From: Bacteroidales bacterium M6
Lineage (GTDB): Bacteria; Bacteroidota; Bacteroidia; Bacteroidales; Muribaculaceae
NCBI GenBank assembly: GCA_001689485.1
Contig: LUJQ01000081.1
Coordinates: 1 to 47,970 of the forward strand
Length of the DNA stretch: 47,970 bases
Direction: 5' to 3'
Positions 15,801-22,594 of the stretch are shown one piece after another. A program made the position numbers and the translations under genes. Numbering within the stretch: position 1 is the first letter of the stretch; each line of letters begins with the position of its first letter. The notes below the pieces were generated by a model that saw nothing but the letters and a program-made list of their open reading frames with translations, made no database searches and was not told where the DNA came from.

Positions 15801-18238
15801 GCTTTGATTTTGTAGTCCTTGCTCGATGCCCCGGTTATGAACTCGGTAAAGTCAAATTCAAATTTGAGGTCATTGGCTGATGTTGAGGACGGCTGATTGA
15901 CAACCTCACTCCACAACTCTATATTGGTGGTCGGGTCGATGATACTCAGTGAGCGGATTGTTCCCAGTACCTCATCTTCGCCGTCATAACTTACGCTCTT
16001 GATGGCGGCCGACAAAACGATTTTACCACCATACGCGCCCCATACGGCAGAGTCGCAGTAGATGGTGAGTGTGCTTCCGCTCTGACCGCCACCGCCGTTG
16101 CTCTTGGGTATCTTCACGGAATCGCCGAGAGGTTCGCCTGCTTTGGTTACGGCTTGTATGATATAATCCGATGGGGCGGGTTCTATCTGCAAGCCTCCGA
16201 ATGAGCGTTGTTCCATATCGTACGCGCCGCCGGTTGACAATGCTTTAGTGCCGTTTACCTCTGGCTCGTTGCCGAGTTCAAAAGTAGAGCCACCGCCACC
16301 GCCGAAGTCTGGCCATAGGTCATCGCCGTTTGTCGCGGATATATCCTGCACCTGCCCACGGAACTGCTTTGTCTCCCATGCATGGGGCGTTTTGGAAGAA
16401 TCCCTGCGGTAGGTTATGACAAGTCCGGATTTGAGATAGTTTACCCCGGTGGTGTCGCGCAGGTCAATGAGTGCCTGTATGGCAAGCGACATGGTGTAGT
16501 CTTTATCTTCGCACACCTCATTGACATTCACGATGGCTTCTGCGCCTGCGCTCATGCCTGCGAGATCGAGCCAGTTTTCACTGCTCAAAACATCTTCCTT
16601 TTCAAGTGTCGCGCCGACATACTGGTATATCTTCCACGCACCGTGAGCAACGGCAAAGGTAATCTGCAAGCCGAAACCTGCCTTTCCCTGCTCATAGACT
16701 ATCGCTGGAGCATAATACTTGGTGTCGGTCGGGTCGTTCAATTGATAGAACAACTTGTCGGGGTCGCTTGTGGGTATTTCCGATGTGAGGTTGAACGTAT
16801 TGCCGACTGAAGCCCCTCCGACCATTGTCAGTTTATCGTTGATAATGCGGTATAGTCCGTCTGCCATACGATATAGACAGCCGGAATTATACGTCATGTC
16901 AGAGTTATATTCTTCTTCAGGGAGGTCATAAAAATTGGTGTTGCCAAAACTGCGGAAATACCAACCGCCCTCTTCATTCGGACAAAGCCATACACCACTT
17001 TTAGGTGTAGTGCCGGTTCCATCCCATTGACCGTCACAAAGCAGAATCCCTAAGTTGCGCAATCGGTTGGCTGTGTCGTACAGTCGGTTATCGGTGTTTT
17101 TTAGATTTTCCTGCAACTGCGCTCCTTCATCGCCGGGGAACGCCGTGTTTGCTGTACGACCCAGTGCAAGGTCATTACCAATGATGACAAGTTGTGTGCC
17201 ACTCCAACGATAGGTTTTATTATCCGAGGTAGAAATATACACCTTGCCACCTTCGGGGATTCTACCTTTTGCGTCAACTTCACCAAAGGAGCCACCGTCA
17301 AGCCAGTTGTTGTAGTAGGTGAATTTTGATGTGATGAGTGAGGCTGTTCCGTCCGTAAGTTCCCAGTAATCCACAACGTTCAATAGAGGCAACGCCTCAA
17401 CGCTCTCTGCGGTGGCGGTGGCAGGAGTGTTGAGTGTCTTTATCGGGCGCAATATCTGCTCTCCCCATTGTGTACGCTGTTCATCGGGTATGGCCAAATG
17501 CGACACTGCAAGAATAAATCGGTTGCGGTCGCTGTCATAAACCACCATACAACCGGCATCAGTTGATTTTTTGTTCGCTGATTGTGCAAGCGGTGTTATG
17601 TCGGAGACTATGGCATTGAACTCTACGACATCATCAACGAAGCCGGGAAGCTGCGCTGACGGAACTTTGCCGTTTGCGTCAAGAGAGGCCAGGCCGTTAG
17701 CCTTGCCCTTGCTGTTGTTGATGCTCTGAATGCTTGTCTCAGCATTGGTCACGCGAGTTTTCAGGCCGGACACATCGGTCGTGAGCGTATTGACCGAACT
17801 GCCGATAGTGTCTATCTGAGTGCGGATTTGGTCAATGCTCTGCTTGTTGGCTGAAACATCGGTAGCCAGTGCTTTCAATTCAGCGTCAAGTGCCGCAACG
17901 GCTTCATTGTATTGTTGGCTGTCAATGGTCGGGTTGCCTGCGCTTTCCCCGGTTGCCACCCACGCACCGCCGTCAGCGATGTACAAGGGGGCCGGGAGAG
18001 TGTTGCCGATTAATGCCCACCAACCATCATGCGGTAGCGGATATGCCTCACGGAGTTTTGTCACGTCAAGGAAGATTCCCTTGTTGGGGCCTTTGATGTT
18101 TCGTGCATCAAGCCAACCCTCAATTTTGAGATTCTTCTTAACGGTCGCATTTCCCTGTATGGTCGCATTTCCGCCTGCGGTGACGTGTCTGCCAATCGCA
18201 ACGTCACCCTCAATTTCGGTTGTCTTTATCTGACTCAT
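9815..18238 (-). CDS. Giant tail fibre / receptor-binding protein, DGR target
   Basis: A 2,807-residue fibre. In order: an N-terminal virion-attachment region with GDVAIGRHVTAGGNATIQGN repeats (about 11-45); a coiled coil (about 115-180); KANGLASLDANGKVP, a common fibre motif; a beta-rich shaft; Ig-like segments; a LamG/concanavalin-like region (about 1050-1280); a segment RRQGTTSAQRPIKN (about 1365) recalling CotH-like proteins; a leucine-rich-repeat-like stretch (about 2015-2255); and a C-terminal C-type-lectin fold of the DGR kind (about 2640-2807), with NLWWALAGT and GGRLAFRG motifs. The variable repeat covers residues about 2761-2797. It should bind the host surface, with binding residues retuned by the DGR. 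Its start overlaps the previous gene by ATGA. Domain limits are estimates; the CotH and LRR calls are the weakest. Confidence 0.88.
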   Translation of the reverse strand: MSQIKTTEIEGDVAIGRHVTAGGNATIQGNATVKKNLKIEGWLDARNIKGPNKGIFLDVTKLREAYPLPHDGWWALIGNTLPAPLYIADGGAWVATGESAGNPTIDSQQYNEAVAALDAELKALATDVSANKQSIDQIRTQIDTIGSSVNTLTTDVSGLKTRVTNAETSIQSINNSKGKANGLASLDANGKVPSAQLPGFVDDVVEFNAIVSDITPLAQSANKKSTDAGCMVVYDSDRNRFILAVSHLAIPDEQRTQWGEQILRPIKTLNTPATATAESVEALPLLNVVDYWELTDGTASLITSKFTYYNNWLDGGSFGEVDAKGRIPEGGKVYISTSDNKTYRWSGTQLVIIGNDLALGRTANTAFPGDEGAQLQENLKNTDNRLYDTANRLRNLGILLCDGQWDGTGTTPKSGVWLCPNEEGGWYFRSFGNTNFYDLPEEEYNSDMTYNSGCLYRMADGLYRIINDKLTMVGGASVGNTFNLTSEIPTSDPDKLFYQLNDPTDTKYYAPAIVYEQGKAGFGLQITFAVAHGAWKIYQYVGATLEKEDVLSSENWLDLAGMSAGAEAIVNVNEVCEDKDYTMSLAIQALIDLRDTTGVNYLKSGLVITYRRDSSKTPHAWETKQFRGQVQDISATNGDDLWPDFGGGGGSTFELGNEPEVNGTKALSTGGAYDMEQRSFGGLQIEPAPSDYIIQAVTKAGEPLGDSVKIPKSNGGGGQSGSTLTIYCDSAVWGAYGGKIVLSAAIKSVSYDGEDEVLGTIRSLSIIDPTTNIELWSEVVNQPSSTSANDLKFEFDFTEFITGASSKDYKIKATDADGNERTRVISVTAVDVTCTCVQALNYSAATALEAGGREKSLPMYKFENNVSTKQGILVTTEMFYNGEWRTLGTATVTDQYSHNISINPNNVFGNSEQLTHGAYPLRIQGKDIASGVTGNTIYTAVMCVDANNSTPIVVMRYDDRNEGKVRLYDSIALDVAAYTPGKTRTAIEVMIDGHIATTANCETSQTLNVTKQIQGYASDGSKSFDVYAQSGTSKSLTVTLTVEGSAIDAEVKEGALFAFDFSTRNNSETDHTIEDNGYSMNVSGSNWNSNGFVSVLGENVLRIAENVKAEIPYAPFSSSALETSGAAIQLAFSTKSIKDKDAMLCECYDPAAGVGFYIRGNEVVLTVLNGTPKRQRVGFKCGEKVTVAIVVEPGSKYVTYKASEASSGTNYSFVKLYVNGEECASIGYQPGTSALRQNRTITFNSENGDFNLNYIMAYNSYMEWLQAFRNYLCKLSDVRAMIAEYDKENVLDTTGKPSMSLMAAKGIPYYVIVADQTTFNNFDYALNGGTSTSDQFACTLYYFNPQHPEVNFKAVNVLWRRQGTTSAQRPIKNDRFNFNKKNKTTGLKATVTLLNPDDSTELGLNAIKAAADRKVFCAETGNFIDVVTVKVDYSDSSNANDCGVCDMMNATFRSLGSSYMTPAQRAFDGRQILSNGDVITGRQMDHSTKNHPIACFRATTDTLQDAWFHAKGNWKEDKGEQTALGFKDTPGYNKGCLNYGDFVEYFGTPDETLAQTEARFKADPETNTEAAQKNVYLISQYCGRDYAIYRYKNGAWTRSTGSMKQVDGMWVVTGDVLNPVSGYELLQYAGMDWWQGVATIEDMMKPSTQISSWVRKLGLAATEYPAWTYYFECMIDDDQLQEDLALGKKVPYDLFNMLRFFNSCDYSKVNGWKKIWRENAYRYMSLESAMAYTAFTDYLAAVDQRAKNMQPMFFLEDGCSVENGVYSGYRNMEPTRMYLNKVYDCDTCNGADNDGGRDIDAEVDPNKMTDEATGYTNPYMGYGSVLFNNMDRQQECWNSNDLGTTTISLKSVVNRMRNQTAQIDGKTIVPFSPDGALYFFVEKRLMFWPKVISSYDGERKYIDNTGIANQPYFYALHGLGLTSLPRFIEQRWAIRDGYYQTGDFFTNPLSGRVSAIKADSKIYITAAAPGYFGIGNDASGQLSESVFLEAGQTHAFTLFAHDAGALLYIYQTGRMSMIDLSEMSLAFHFDDLSKMQLAEEIILGGEKHTANTALNGFNSLGNLTLGDMPFLRRLDVSNTTATSVDAKGCPRIEAIIANNTPLTNCDLAQTAPIETLTLPASVTKLELVNLPRLTYPGGLTLESVNGINRLWVEGCDFVDVEGLVMNIAQAGAIREVRIPDINMTASVSVLRQLRRTGAIGLDATGKACEESGQCSGITGRWILSELIEDEDVDGNAGLTTLDRYFPELTLINSQFSMLKIDDIISGDFCERYSNPENETGAEYNKAFVPSGHTLKIKQGTHAYKCTFNPKLNQMEGVQLSDTDFGYLNSGESFDNADQAGEGFDIFHHLPHHWYKGVNDYKNQKKYILYSTTDGEPLSTVNKSLKAMLSELLYAENTGVYADEAQAGEMIDDSIIATASNTNAYRMDVEGMKQVRWPGLNHARLGAVFTDADGRIVGSFIMQVSHTYFDFSIGNYIFCDVPSGAKWMYFTSYRDIGDIMCLAVDSAHIEAIEPEWTEHTVGENDSLVGTYPITIDGLKMPRSLSGAVRSKKGNGTSSTSSEWAYDSDGNPTETPVGTINYTAKDFQNSTRRRGPGYQLQDYEQHKEISNLWWALAGTTNEQAVVGNGAHDATLNIRDSIGMADTVYVGNAMNSILGLKHYVGCDSEWMDYIACNVTSYAEFYKNRCLDNNNNAPIDYKAHIYDPVTKTERVVQTVTGSGHCVVRVVHGAKCDILASKVHQTDTSKYTTHYAAGHWLPGSRGRVVLRSGNNSGAGSGLACALANYASSHSNTHYGGRLAFRGKFVIVG
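9848..9957 (-). repeat. DGR variable repeat (VR) in the fibre C terminus
   Basis: 110 bp, 100 identical to the TR. The 10 changes alter seven codons: two Asn to Gly, Tyr to Cys, Asn to Leu, Asn to Tyr, and two Asn to His. Four AAC/AAT codons remain unchanged. After the VR only AFRGKFVIVG follows. A 10-bp palindrome, TTCCGCGGAA at 9835-9844, lies 3 bp beyond the 3' end of the sense VR, a place where studied DGRs carry a cruciform that helps target recognition. Confidence 0.97.
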
Positions 18239-18870
18239 ACTAAAAGTTGTTTGCTAAGGTCTGACATCATTGAGGATAGGTCGCCTTGACCGATAGTGGC
18301 AAGCACAAGCGAGGCGGCTTGATAGACCACGGACATATAGCAACGCTCCGGGATTTCAATACCGCCATCACAATCCACCCTCGGCAGGGGGATATAGACG
18401 GCTTGCTCTACTGTTGCGGTCGCGTCCTTGCAGGAGAATAGCTCCAGCGCACGACCCTCGGCACGGCTGACAATTGCCACTACTGGTTTCTGCGGATTGC
18501 CTCGCAGTCCTTTGTAGCGTGAGAATTGCAGTTGATACTGAGGGTCGGCGGCTGTGATTGGCTCATACACAGGTCGCTCCCAATCGCTCATTTTGAAGAT
18601 TAAGAGGCGCATGAAATCTTCGGGCAGGAGTGTCCAACCCGAACCTTTGCTACGCCAAAAGATTGCATCGCCGAATGGCTGACCGCCGTCAAGCAGGTGC
18701 GTGGGTGCTTCGGTCACCACACGGCGCACAGCCTCGACAATCTTGGAGCGGACAATGTCGTTCAACGATAGGGTGTCAATATCCTCATCGGCTATCAGTT
18801 GTTCGCTCGTTTTGTTCTCATCTATGGCGATACGCACGTCACGCGCTATATGCAGGATTTTGTACACCAT
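18235..18870 (-). CDS. Probable neck or head-tail connector protein
   Basis: A 211-residue soluble protein starting MVYKILHIARDVRIAIDEN. It has an N-terminal helix with acidic residues, the segment IFWRSKGSGWTLLPEDFMRLLIFKMSDW (about 90-117) and a beta-rich C-terminal half ending in helices (MSVVYQAASLVLATIGQGD). It sits between the capsid-side gene at 18883 and the fibre gene, which it overlaps by 4 bp, the usual position of head-completion or neck proteins. No family is recognised with certainty; this position argument is the main support. Confidence 0.55.
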   Translation of the reverse strand: MVYKILHIARDVRIAIDENKTSEQLIADEDIDTLSLNDIVRSKIVEAVRRVVTEAPTHLLDGGQPFGDAIFWRSKGSGWTLLPEDFMRLLIFKMSDWERPVYEPITAADPQYQLQFSRYKGLRGNPQKPVVAIVSRAEGRALELFSCKDATATVEQAVYIPLPRVDCDGGIEIPERCYMSVVYQAASLVLATIGQGDLSSMMSDLSKQLLV

Positions 18871-18882
18871 ATCGCCGGACGT

Positions 18883-19452
18883 TTATACGAAGATGATGTC
18901 AACGCCGCGTGCCTTGCCTGCGGCTACTATATCCTCGCGGTTGCGGAGTTTGGAACGTACAAATCCGAAAGTCTGCTCAAGGTAGTCCTTTGCGTCATCG
19001 TTGCAGGAGAACTCTACCTGCGTTGTCACAGGAACAGTCTCGGCGTTGTCCTCTGCCTCGGCGTTGTCCTCAGCCTCGGCTTCATTGTCGGCCTGCGTGT
19101 CGGGGGCGTTCTCGTCCTCCTTGACTGGAGCGTCCACGCTCTCGGTAGAGATAGGAGCAGGGGCCGGAATGGGAAGCGCAACTTTTGGAACGTTGCACTC
19201 GATTTCTACAACACCATTAAGTTTTACACGTCTAACGACTTTTATTTTGCCGTTATGAAATTCAGGACTATTCTCAATAGCAAACTGAATAACGGGGTTC
19301 TCAGTAGTGAATGTGGCAGGTGTTACACCTTGTGTTGTTATGCTGCCTCCTGTGAATGCAACTTTAACAGTGGCTTTACCCATACGCAGACGTGCGTGCC
19401 ACTCTATGAGATTGTAAACGCCGTAGGTTGTTTTAGTCTTTTTCGTATTCAT
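18883..19452 (-). CDS. Conserved phage structural-region protein with acidic linker
   Basis: A 189-residue protein in three parts: an N-terminal beta-rich domain starting MNTKKTKTTYGVYNLIEW (to about 92), a Pro/Ala then Glu/Asp/Ala-rich low-complexity linker with two copies of EAEDNA (about 95-140), and a helical C-terminal part (DAKDYLEQTFGFVRSKLRNRED). The C-terminal helix block with ARGVDIIFV suggests a small DNA- or protein-binding module but no named domain is clear. It follows the capsid gene after a strong hairpin, so its level may be lower than that of capsid. It could be a decoration or head-completion protein. Confidence 0.6.
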   Translation of the reverse strand: MNTKKTKTTYGVYNLIEWHARLRMGKATVKVAFTGGSITTQGVTPATFTTENPVIQFAIENSPEFHNGKIKVVRRVKLNGVVEIECNVPKVALPIPAPAPISTESVDAPVKEDENAPDTQADNEAEAEDNAEAEDNAETVPVTTQVEFSCNDDAKDYLEQTFGFVRSKLRNREDIVAAGKARGVDIIFV

Positions 19453-19471
19453 AATTGAGAGTTATTAGAAA

Positions 19472-19509
19472 GAGGGAAGTGGATGTGCGGGCTGCACTCC
19501 GCTTCCCTC
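19472..19509 (-). terminator. Partial terminator/attenuator after the capsid gene
   Basis: On the minus strand GAGGGAAGCGG (19509-19499) pairs with CCACTTCCCTC (19482-19472), one G-U pair, loop 16 nt, followed by TTTCT. It is 30 bp after the capsid stop and 20 bp before the next gene. Because no promoter is seen before the next genes, partial read-through is expected, giving much capsid and less neck and fibre. Confidence 0.6.
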
Positions 19510-19538
19510 CGTTTTAGGAATTTCGGTTGTGTAGTATT

Positions 19539-21071
19539 TTAGTTAGCTAAAATTTCACCCGTGTACTCTTTCCACGACTTTGAAGTGCTGTCATATTGCC
19601 ACATTGTGCCACTGACAGCCTTGGCATTAATTCCGGGACAATCGCTGACGAGTACATAGACCTTACCCTCAATCGGGCTTTCAGGAGCCTCCTCACTGCC
19701 CCAAAGGGCGTAAGTCGTTGCGCCTTCTGCCGAGCACTCGCCCTCGCCGTCAATCCAGATATGGCAAGAGCCTTTGAGAGCAAGAGCATCCCATACGATT
19801 GTATGCTCACGGCTTGCCTCATGTCCGTCCACTCGTTCACTGTCTTTGTGCTCAGAAGAGTAAACGTAATGAACAAGGCGATCATAAGCGATGACAGCTG
19901 CGCTATTACTCCAGCCGAGGTAGTCAAGAGTCGGCTCGCGTTTGAACTCGAACTCGCCGAATACGGTATGAATGGCTGTTACCTGCCAACCGAGTTTGTT
20001 AGTCTTTACCGAAATCTGTACTTCGGGGTGTTTTGAAAAGTCGATGCACTGAACGCTCTCAAGGAAGTTTTTACCACAGAGCATCACCACAGACTTTGGC
20101 ACATCTTCTCCGGTAAAAATCATCTTGGCAACGCTGATGAACTCCTCAAACGTCCACTTGCCTTTGTGGTCAAGGTGACGTTTAATCTGCCAGCGGACCC
20201 CCTCGGTTGTATAGACTGTCTGCTGGCCAAGCTCGGTATCAACCGTGAACTTGCTTGCGCGACTGGCCCATAGGGTGCGGTTACCCTTTGTTTTGAAGTT
20301 GCGAATCTGAGCCTCTGCGATGAGAGCCTTACTGAACGGAATACGTTTGGCAACACTCTCAAAGTAGTCCGATGTGATGCTGTTCATTCCACGCTTCTGA
20401 GCATAAATAAGCGATGGAGAAGGCACAACGAAATCGGGAAGAACTTCTTTCTGAGTCTCGAACATAGCATTAGCGAGAATAACAAGCGTTGTACCTGCCG
20501 GAATTTCGGGAACAAGACAAGAATCATCGGTTGCTTCGTTCTTGGGACCGTTGACGGCGATAGCGATAGGATTACCTGAAACCTTGTCGCGGTCGGTTAT
20601 GAAAAGCATGAGGTCTTTGCCCGGAGTCTTGGTTTTGCCGTCCGAAGCATAACCGTCAACTCCTTTGACGAGAATTGTGCCATAAGGCTGAAGTAACTTC
20701 TTGTCTGCATTGTCAAGAGGGAGAACAGCAACATTTCCTGTTCCATCACCAACGGTTGCGTTGGTAACTACGCTCGGACGCGCTTGGTCAATTGCGAAAT
20801 GTTGAATTTCGGGTGAATTGACCGGAACTTTCTTAGCATTGAGCATAAGCTGCATGAGAGGCGTATCATCGCTTTCAAACTTGAAAAGTTCTTTGTCAAT
20901 GTCAACTTCTATAAAATTGCCTGCTCCGACACCGCCAGTAGCGGTCGCGGCCGCGCTGACGGTCGTTGCCTCGCCTGCAACCTGCGTAGGTAAGCCGGCG
21001 TGACCGGGGGAAGTGGTGGCAGGCGTTCCGCCTGCCACCACAGCATTCTGAGTGCTGATTTCTTCTGCCAT
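19539..21071 (-). CDS. Major capsid protein
   Basis: A 510-residue protein that forms the capsid shell. It is placed by its position after a scaffold-like gene and by similarity to Bacteroidales phage capsid proteins, for example the segments LDYLGWSNSAAVIAYDRL and EHTIVWDALALKGSCHIWIDGEG near the C-terminal third. The N-terminal 45 residues are low-complexity (Ala/Thr/Gly), ending TTVSAAATATGGVGAGNF; the fold probably starts near FIEVDIDKELFKF. A C-terminal extension (about 440-510, WGSEEAPESPIEGKVYVL...) carries a small beta-rich add-on. HK97 fold is inferred. It is preceded at 19 bp by a 54-residue gene that repeats part of this N terminus. Confidence 0.82.
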   Translation of the reverse strand: MAEEISTQNAVVAGGTPATTSPGHAGLPTQVAGEATTVSAAATATGGVGAGNFIEVDIDKELFKFESDDTPLMQLMLNAKKVPVNSPEIQHFAIDQARPSVVTNATVGDGTGNVAVLPLDNADKKLLQPYGTILVKGVDGYASDGKTKTPGKDLMLFITDRDKVSGNPIAIAVNGPKNEATDDSCLVPEIPAGTTLVILANAMFETQKEVLPDFVVPSPSLIYAQKRGMNSITSDYFESVAKRIPFSKALIAEAQIRNFKTKGNRTLWASRASKFTVDTELGQQTVYTTEGVRWQIKRHLDHKGKWTFEEFISVAKMIFTGEDVPKSVVMLCGKNFLESVQCIDFSKHPEVQISVKTNKLGWQVTAIHTVFGEFEFKREPTLDYLGWSNSAAVIAYDRLVHYVYSSEHKDSERVDGHEASREHTIVWDALALKGSCHIWIDGEGECSAEGATTYALWGSEEAPESPIEGKVYVLVSDCPGINAKAVSGTMWQYDSTSKSWKEYTGEILAN

Positions 21072-21090
21072 GTCTTTTGAAATTAAATGA

Positions 21091-21255
21091 TTATTTATTT
21101 GATGTGGATATTATGTTACCTGCTTTTAGCCCGCCAGTAGCATTGGATACTGCACTGACAGTTGTCACCATACCCATGCACTGGCTTTCAAGTCCGACAC
21201 TACCTTTTGATGGTTTTTCGGGCTTAGTTTTCACTACTCGTACTCGTTGATGCAT
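21091..21255 (-). CDS. Small protein echoing the capsid N terminus
   Basis: A 54-residue gene whose ATG lies one base after the scaffold stop, and whose stop is 19 bp before the capsid ATG, so it is a tightly coupled member of the operon. Its C-terminal half, GLESQCMGMVTTVSAVSNA then TGGLKAGNI, aligns with residues about 25-51 of the capsid protein (GLPTQVAGEATTVSAAATA then TGGVGAGNF). The N-terminal half is basic (HQRVRVVKTKPEKPSK). No known domain. It may be a duplicated capsid leader acting in assembly, or a remnant of a duplication of the capsid start. Confidence 0.6.
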   Translation of the reverse strand: MHQRVRVVKTKPEKPSKGSVGLESQCMGMVTTVSAVSNATGGLKAGNIISTSNK

Positions 21256-21256
21256 T

Positions 21257-22000
21257 TTACTGAGCCTCTGCTGCGAGGTCGAATATTGATTGATTCTTTT
21301 GAGGTGAACTTGAATGCCCTTGTCCGTTCTTGCCTCCGAGGGGTGCTGTGCCATCGCCTTTATTGCTCTTTCGCAGTTTCTCGGTTATCTTGGCGTTGCG
21401 TCCTGCCACTTCGCCCTCTTCCCCGGCGGCCGCCACATCTGCGTCATAGTTGAGTGCCTTGCAGGCCATGTTGAGAGTTTCGGTACTGAATTTGCCCATA
21501 ACACCGTCACGGACTACGCCGAGCAGAAAATCTACAACTTGGTCAATCTGCTCATCGCTCATGCCTCGCTCGGCCTGGAACTGACGGAGAGTATCAAGCG
21601 TATTGTCCATGTTCTTCTCATACTCTTCATCAAGTTTCTTAGAGTTGGCTATGCGCTCAACATACTCCTTGTTTGCTTCGGCTATCCTATCCTGCATTTC
21701 GGGGTCGTCAAGAACGTCCTTGATTTCTACGCCGAAGTTGCGGACAAGACCGAGGACGGGGTCGTTGCCGTTGTGCATATCGGTTAGGAACTGCGCACTG
21801 CGAGGGTCGGCCGCAAACATATCTGACAGCGATTTCTCCCTGCCTCTTAATTCCTCCAGTTCTGCCTCGTAAGTATCGTAATCATCGGAAATCTGTCCAT
21901 AGATTTCCTCATCGTCCTCGAATTTCTTGTCGGGGTATTTACTACGCAGGCGGTCAAGATGTTGGTCGCGTCTGCTCTTAGCTTCGTTATTATCAGCCAT
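21257..22000 (-). CDS. Scaffold-like head assembly protein
   Basis: A 247-residue acidic, mostly helical protein with a charged N terminus (KSRRDQHLDRLRSKYP), long coiled-coil-like stretches (about 35-140) and a Gly/Ser/Gln-rich C-terminal part ending KNQSIFDLAAEAQ. Composition, length and the position just before the capsid gene fit a scaffolding protein that organises capsid subunits and is lost from the mature head. No protease domain is seen. It is first in the transcript from the promoter at 22038-22077. Confidence 0.72.
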   Translation of the reverse strand: MADNNEAKSRRDQHLDRLRSKYPDKKFEDDEEIYGQISDDYDTYEAELEELRGREKSLSDMFAADPRSAQFLTDMHNGNDPVLGLVRNFGVEIKDVLDDPEMQDRIAEANKEYVERIANSKKLDEEYEKNMDNTLDTLRQFQAERGMSDEQIDQVVDFLLGVVRDGVMGKFSTETLNMACKALNYDADVAAAGEEGEVAGRNAKITEKLRKSNKGDGTAPLGGKNGQGHSSSPQKNQSIFDLAAEAQ

Positions 22001-22037
22001 TACTTTGAAAATCTTATGGTTGTGTCAATCTTATGCG

Positions 22038-22077
22038 CAAAAGTAAGGTTATAAATTCGTGGGCGACTTTTAAGTTT
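22038..22077 (-). promoter_or_regulatory. Phage promoter Pscaffold (AAACTTA-N25-TACTTTTG)
   Basis: Minus strand: AAACTTA at 22077-22071, TACTTTTG at 22045-22038, gap 25 bp. The scaffold ATG at 22000 is 37 bp beyond the box. It should drive scaffold, the 54-residue gene, capsid, two neck-region genes and the fibre. Confidence 0.8.
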
Positions 22078-22093
22078 TGTGACGTGAATTGGG

Positions 22094-22101
22094 TAACTTT
22101 G
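22094..22101 (+). promoter_or_regulatory. -7 box for the terminase transcript (TAACTTTG)
   Basis: TAACTTTG followed by C, 34 bp before the ATG at 22136. It is divergent from the scaffold promoter. The expected AAA[C/G]TTA position 25 bp upstream (22062-22068) reads GGCGACT, so the standard upstream box is missing. Confidence 0.6.
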
Positions 22102-22135
22102 CAAGTACCTTTCAATCAATATCGCAATGGAATAG

Positions 22136-22594
22136 ATGGCAAAACATTTCGGCTCAATAATGGATTTTACACGAGAGCGCAACGATGACCTTATGCGTGC
22201 GTATCGTGAGCAGCTTGCATTGGCTAACTACATTATCATGCCCGAAATTTTTGAAAAAGTGGCTGAATCTCCGGCCAAACGCTTTTGGGTTTCCGAAGAA
22301 CGTGCCGCCGTTGAGGTATCGCGTATGTTGGTTGGAAAGCCATTCTCACGTATGCGCCCGAATAAACGTGAGATGTTTGAAGAGATATTTCGCAGATATA
22401 TTGCTCTACGCGACTTACACCCGGATAAATCACTTTTTGTTTTGGTGTCTGATATTGTTCGTCAGCCTGCACCGAAATTTTATCTCACACCTCGTACTGT
22501 TGGAGAATTTATATATCGTATTAAGAATGGTTGGTATGACAAGCAGTTTGACCGATATAGAAAAGATATTGACGGAGAACGACCGCAGGAATGA
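22136..22594 (+). CDS. Conserved protein before TerL; possible small terminase
   Basis: A 152-residue basic, mostly helical protein. Distinct segments are RERNDDLMRAYREQLALANYIIMPEIFEKV (N-terminal helices), SPAKRFWVSEERAAVEVSRML and RQPAPKFYLTPRTVGEFIYRIKNGWY. The PAKRFWVSEERA and PAPKFYLTP phrases recur in a family widespread in Bacteroidetes phages and mobile elements whose function I cannot name. Its place in front of the large terminase, in the same direction and overlapping it, makes a small-terminase (DNA recognition) role plausible. The 47347 gene is a rival candidate. Confidence 0.7.
   Translation: MAKHFGSIMDFTRERNDDLMRAYREQLALANYIIMPEIFEKVAESPAKRFWVSEERAAVEVSRMLVGKPFSRMRPNKREMFEEIFRRYIALRDLHPDKSLFVLVSDIVRQPAPKFYLTPRTVGEFIYRIKNGWYDKQFDRYRKDIDGERPQE

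Noticed and set aside
18799..19458. Open frame of 219 codons on the plus strand
   Set aside because: It is antisense to two well-supported genes and resembles no protein that I know.
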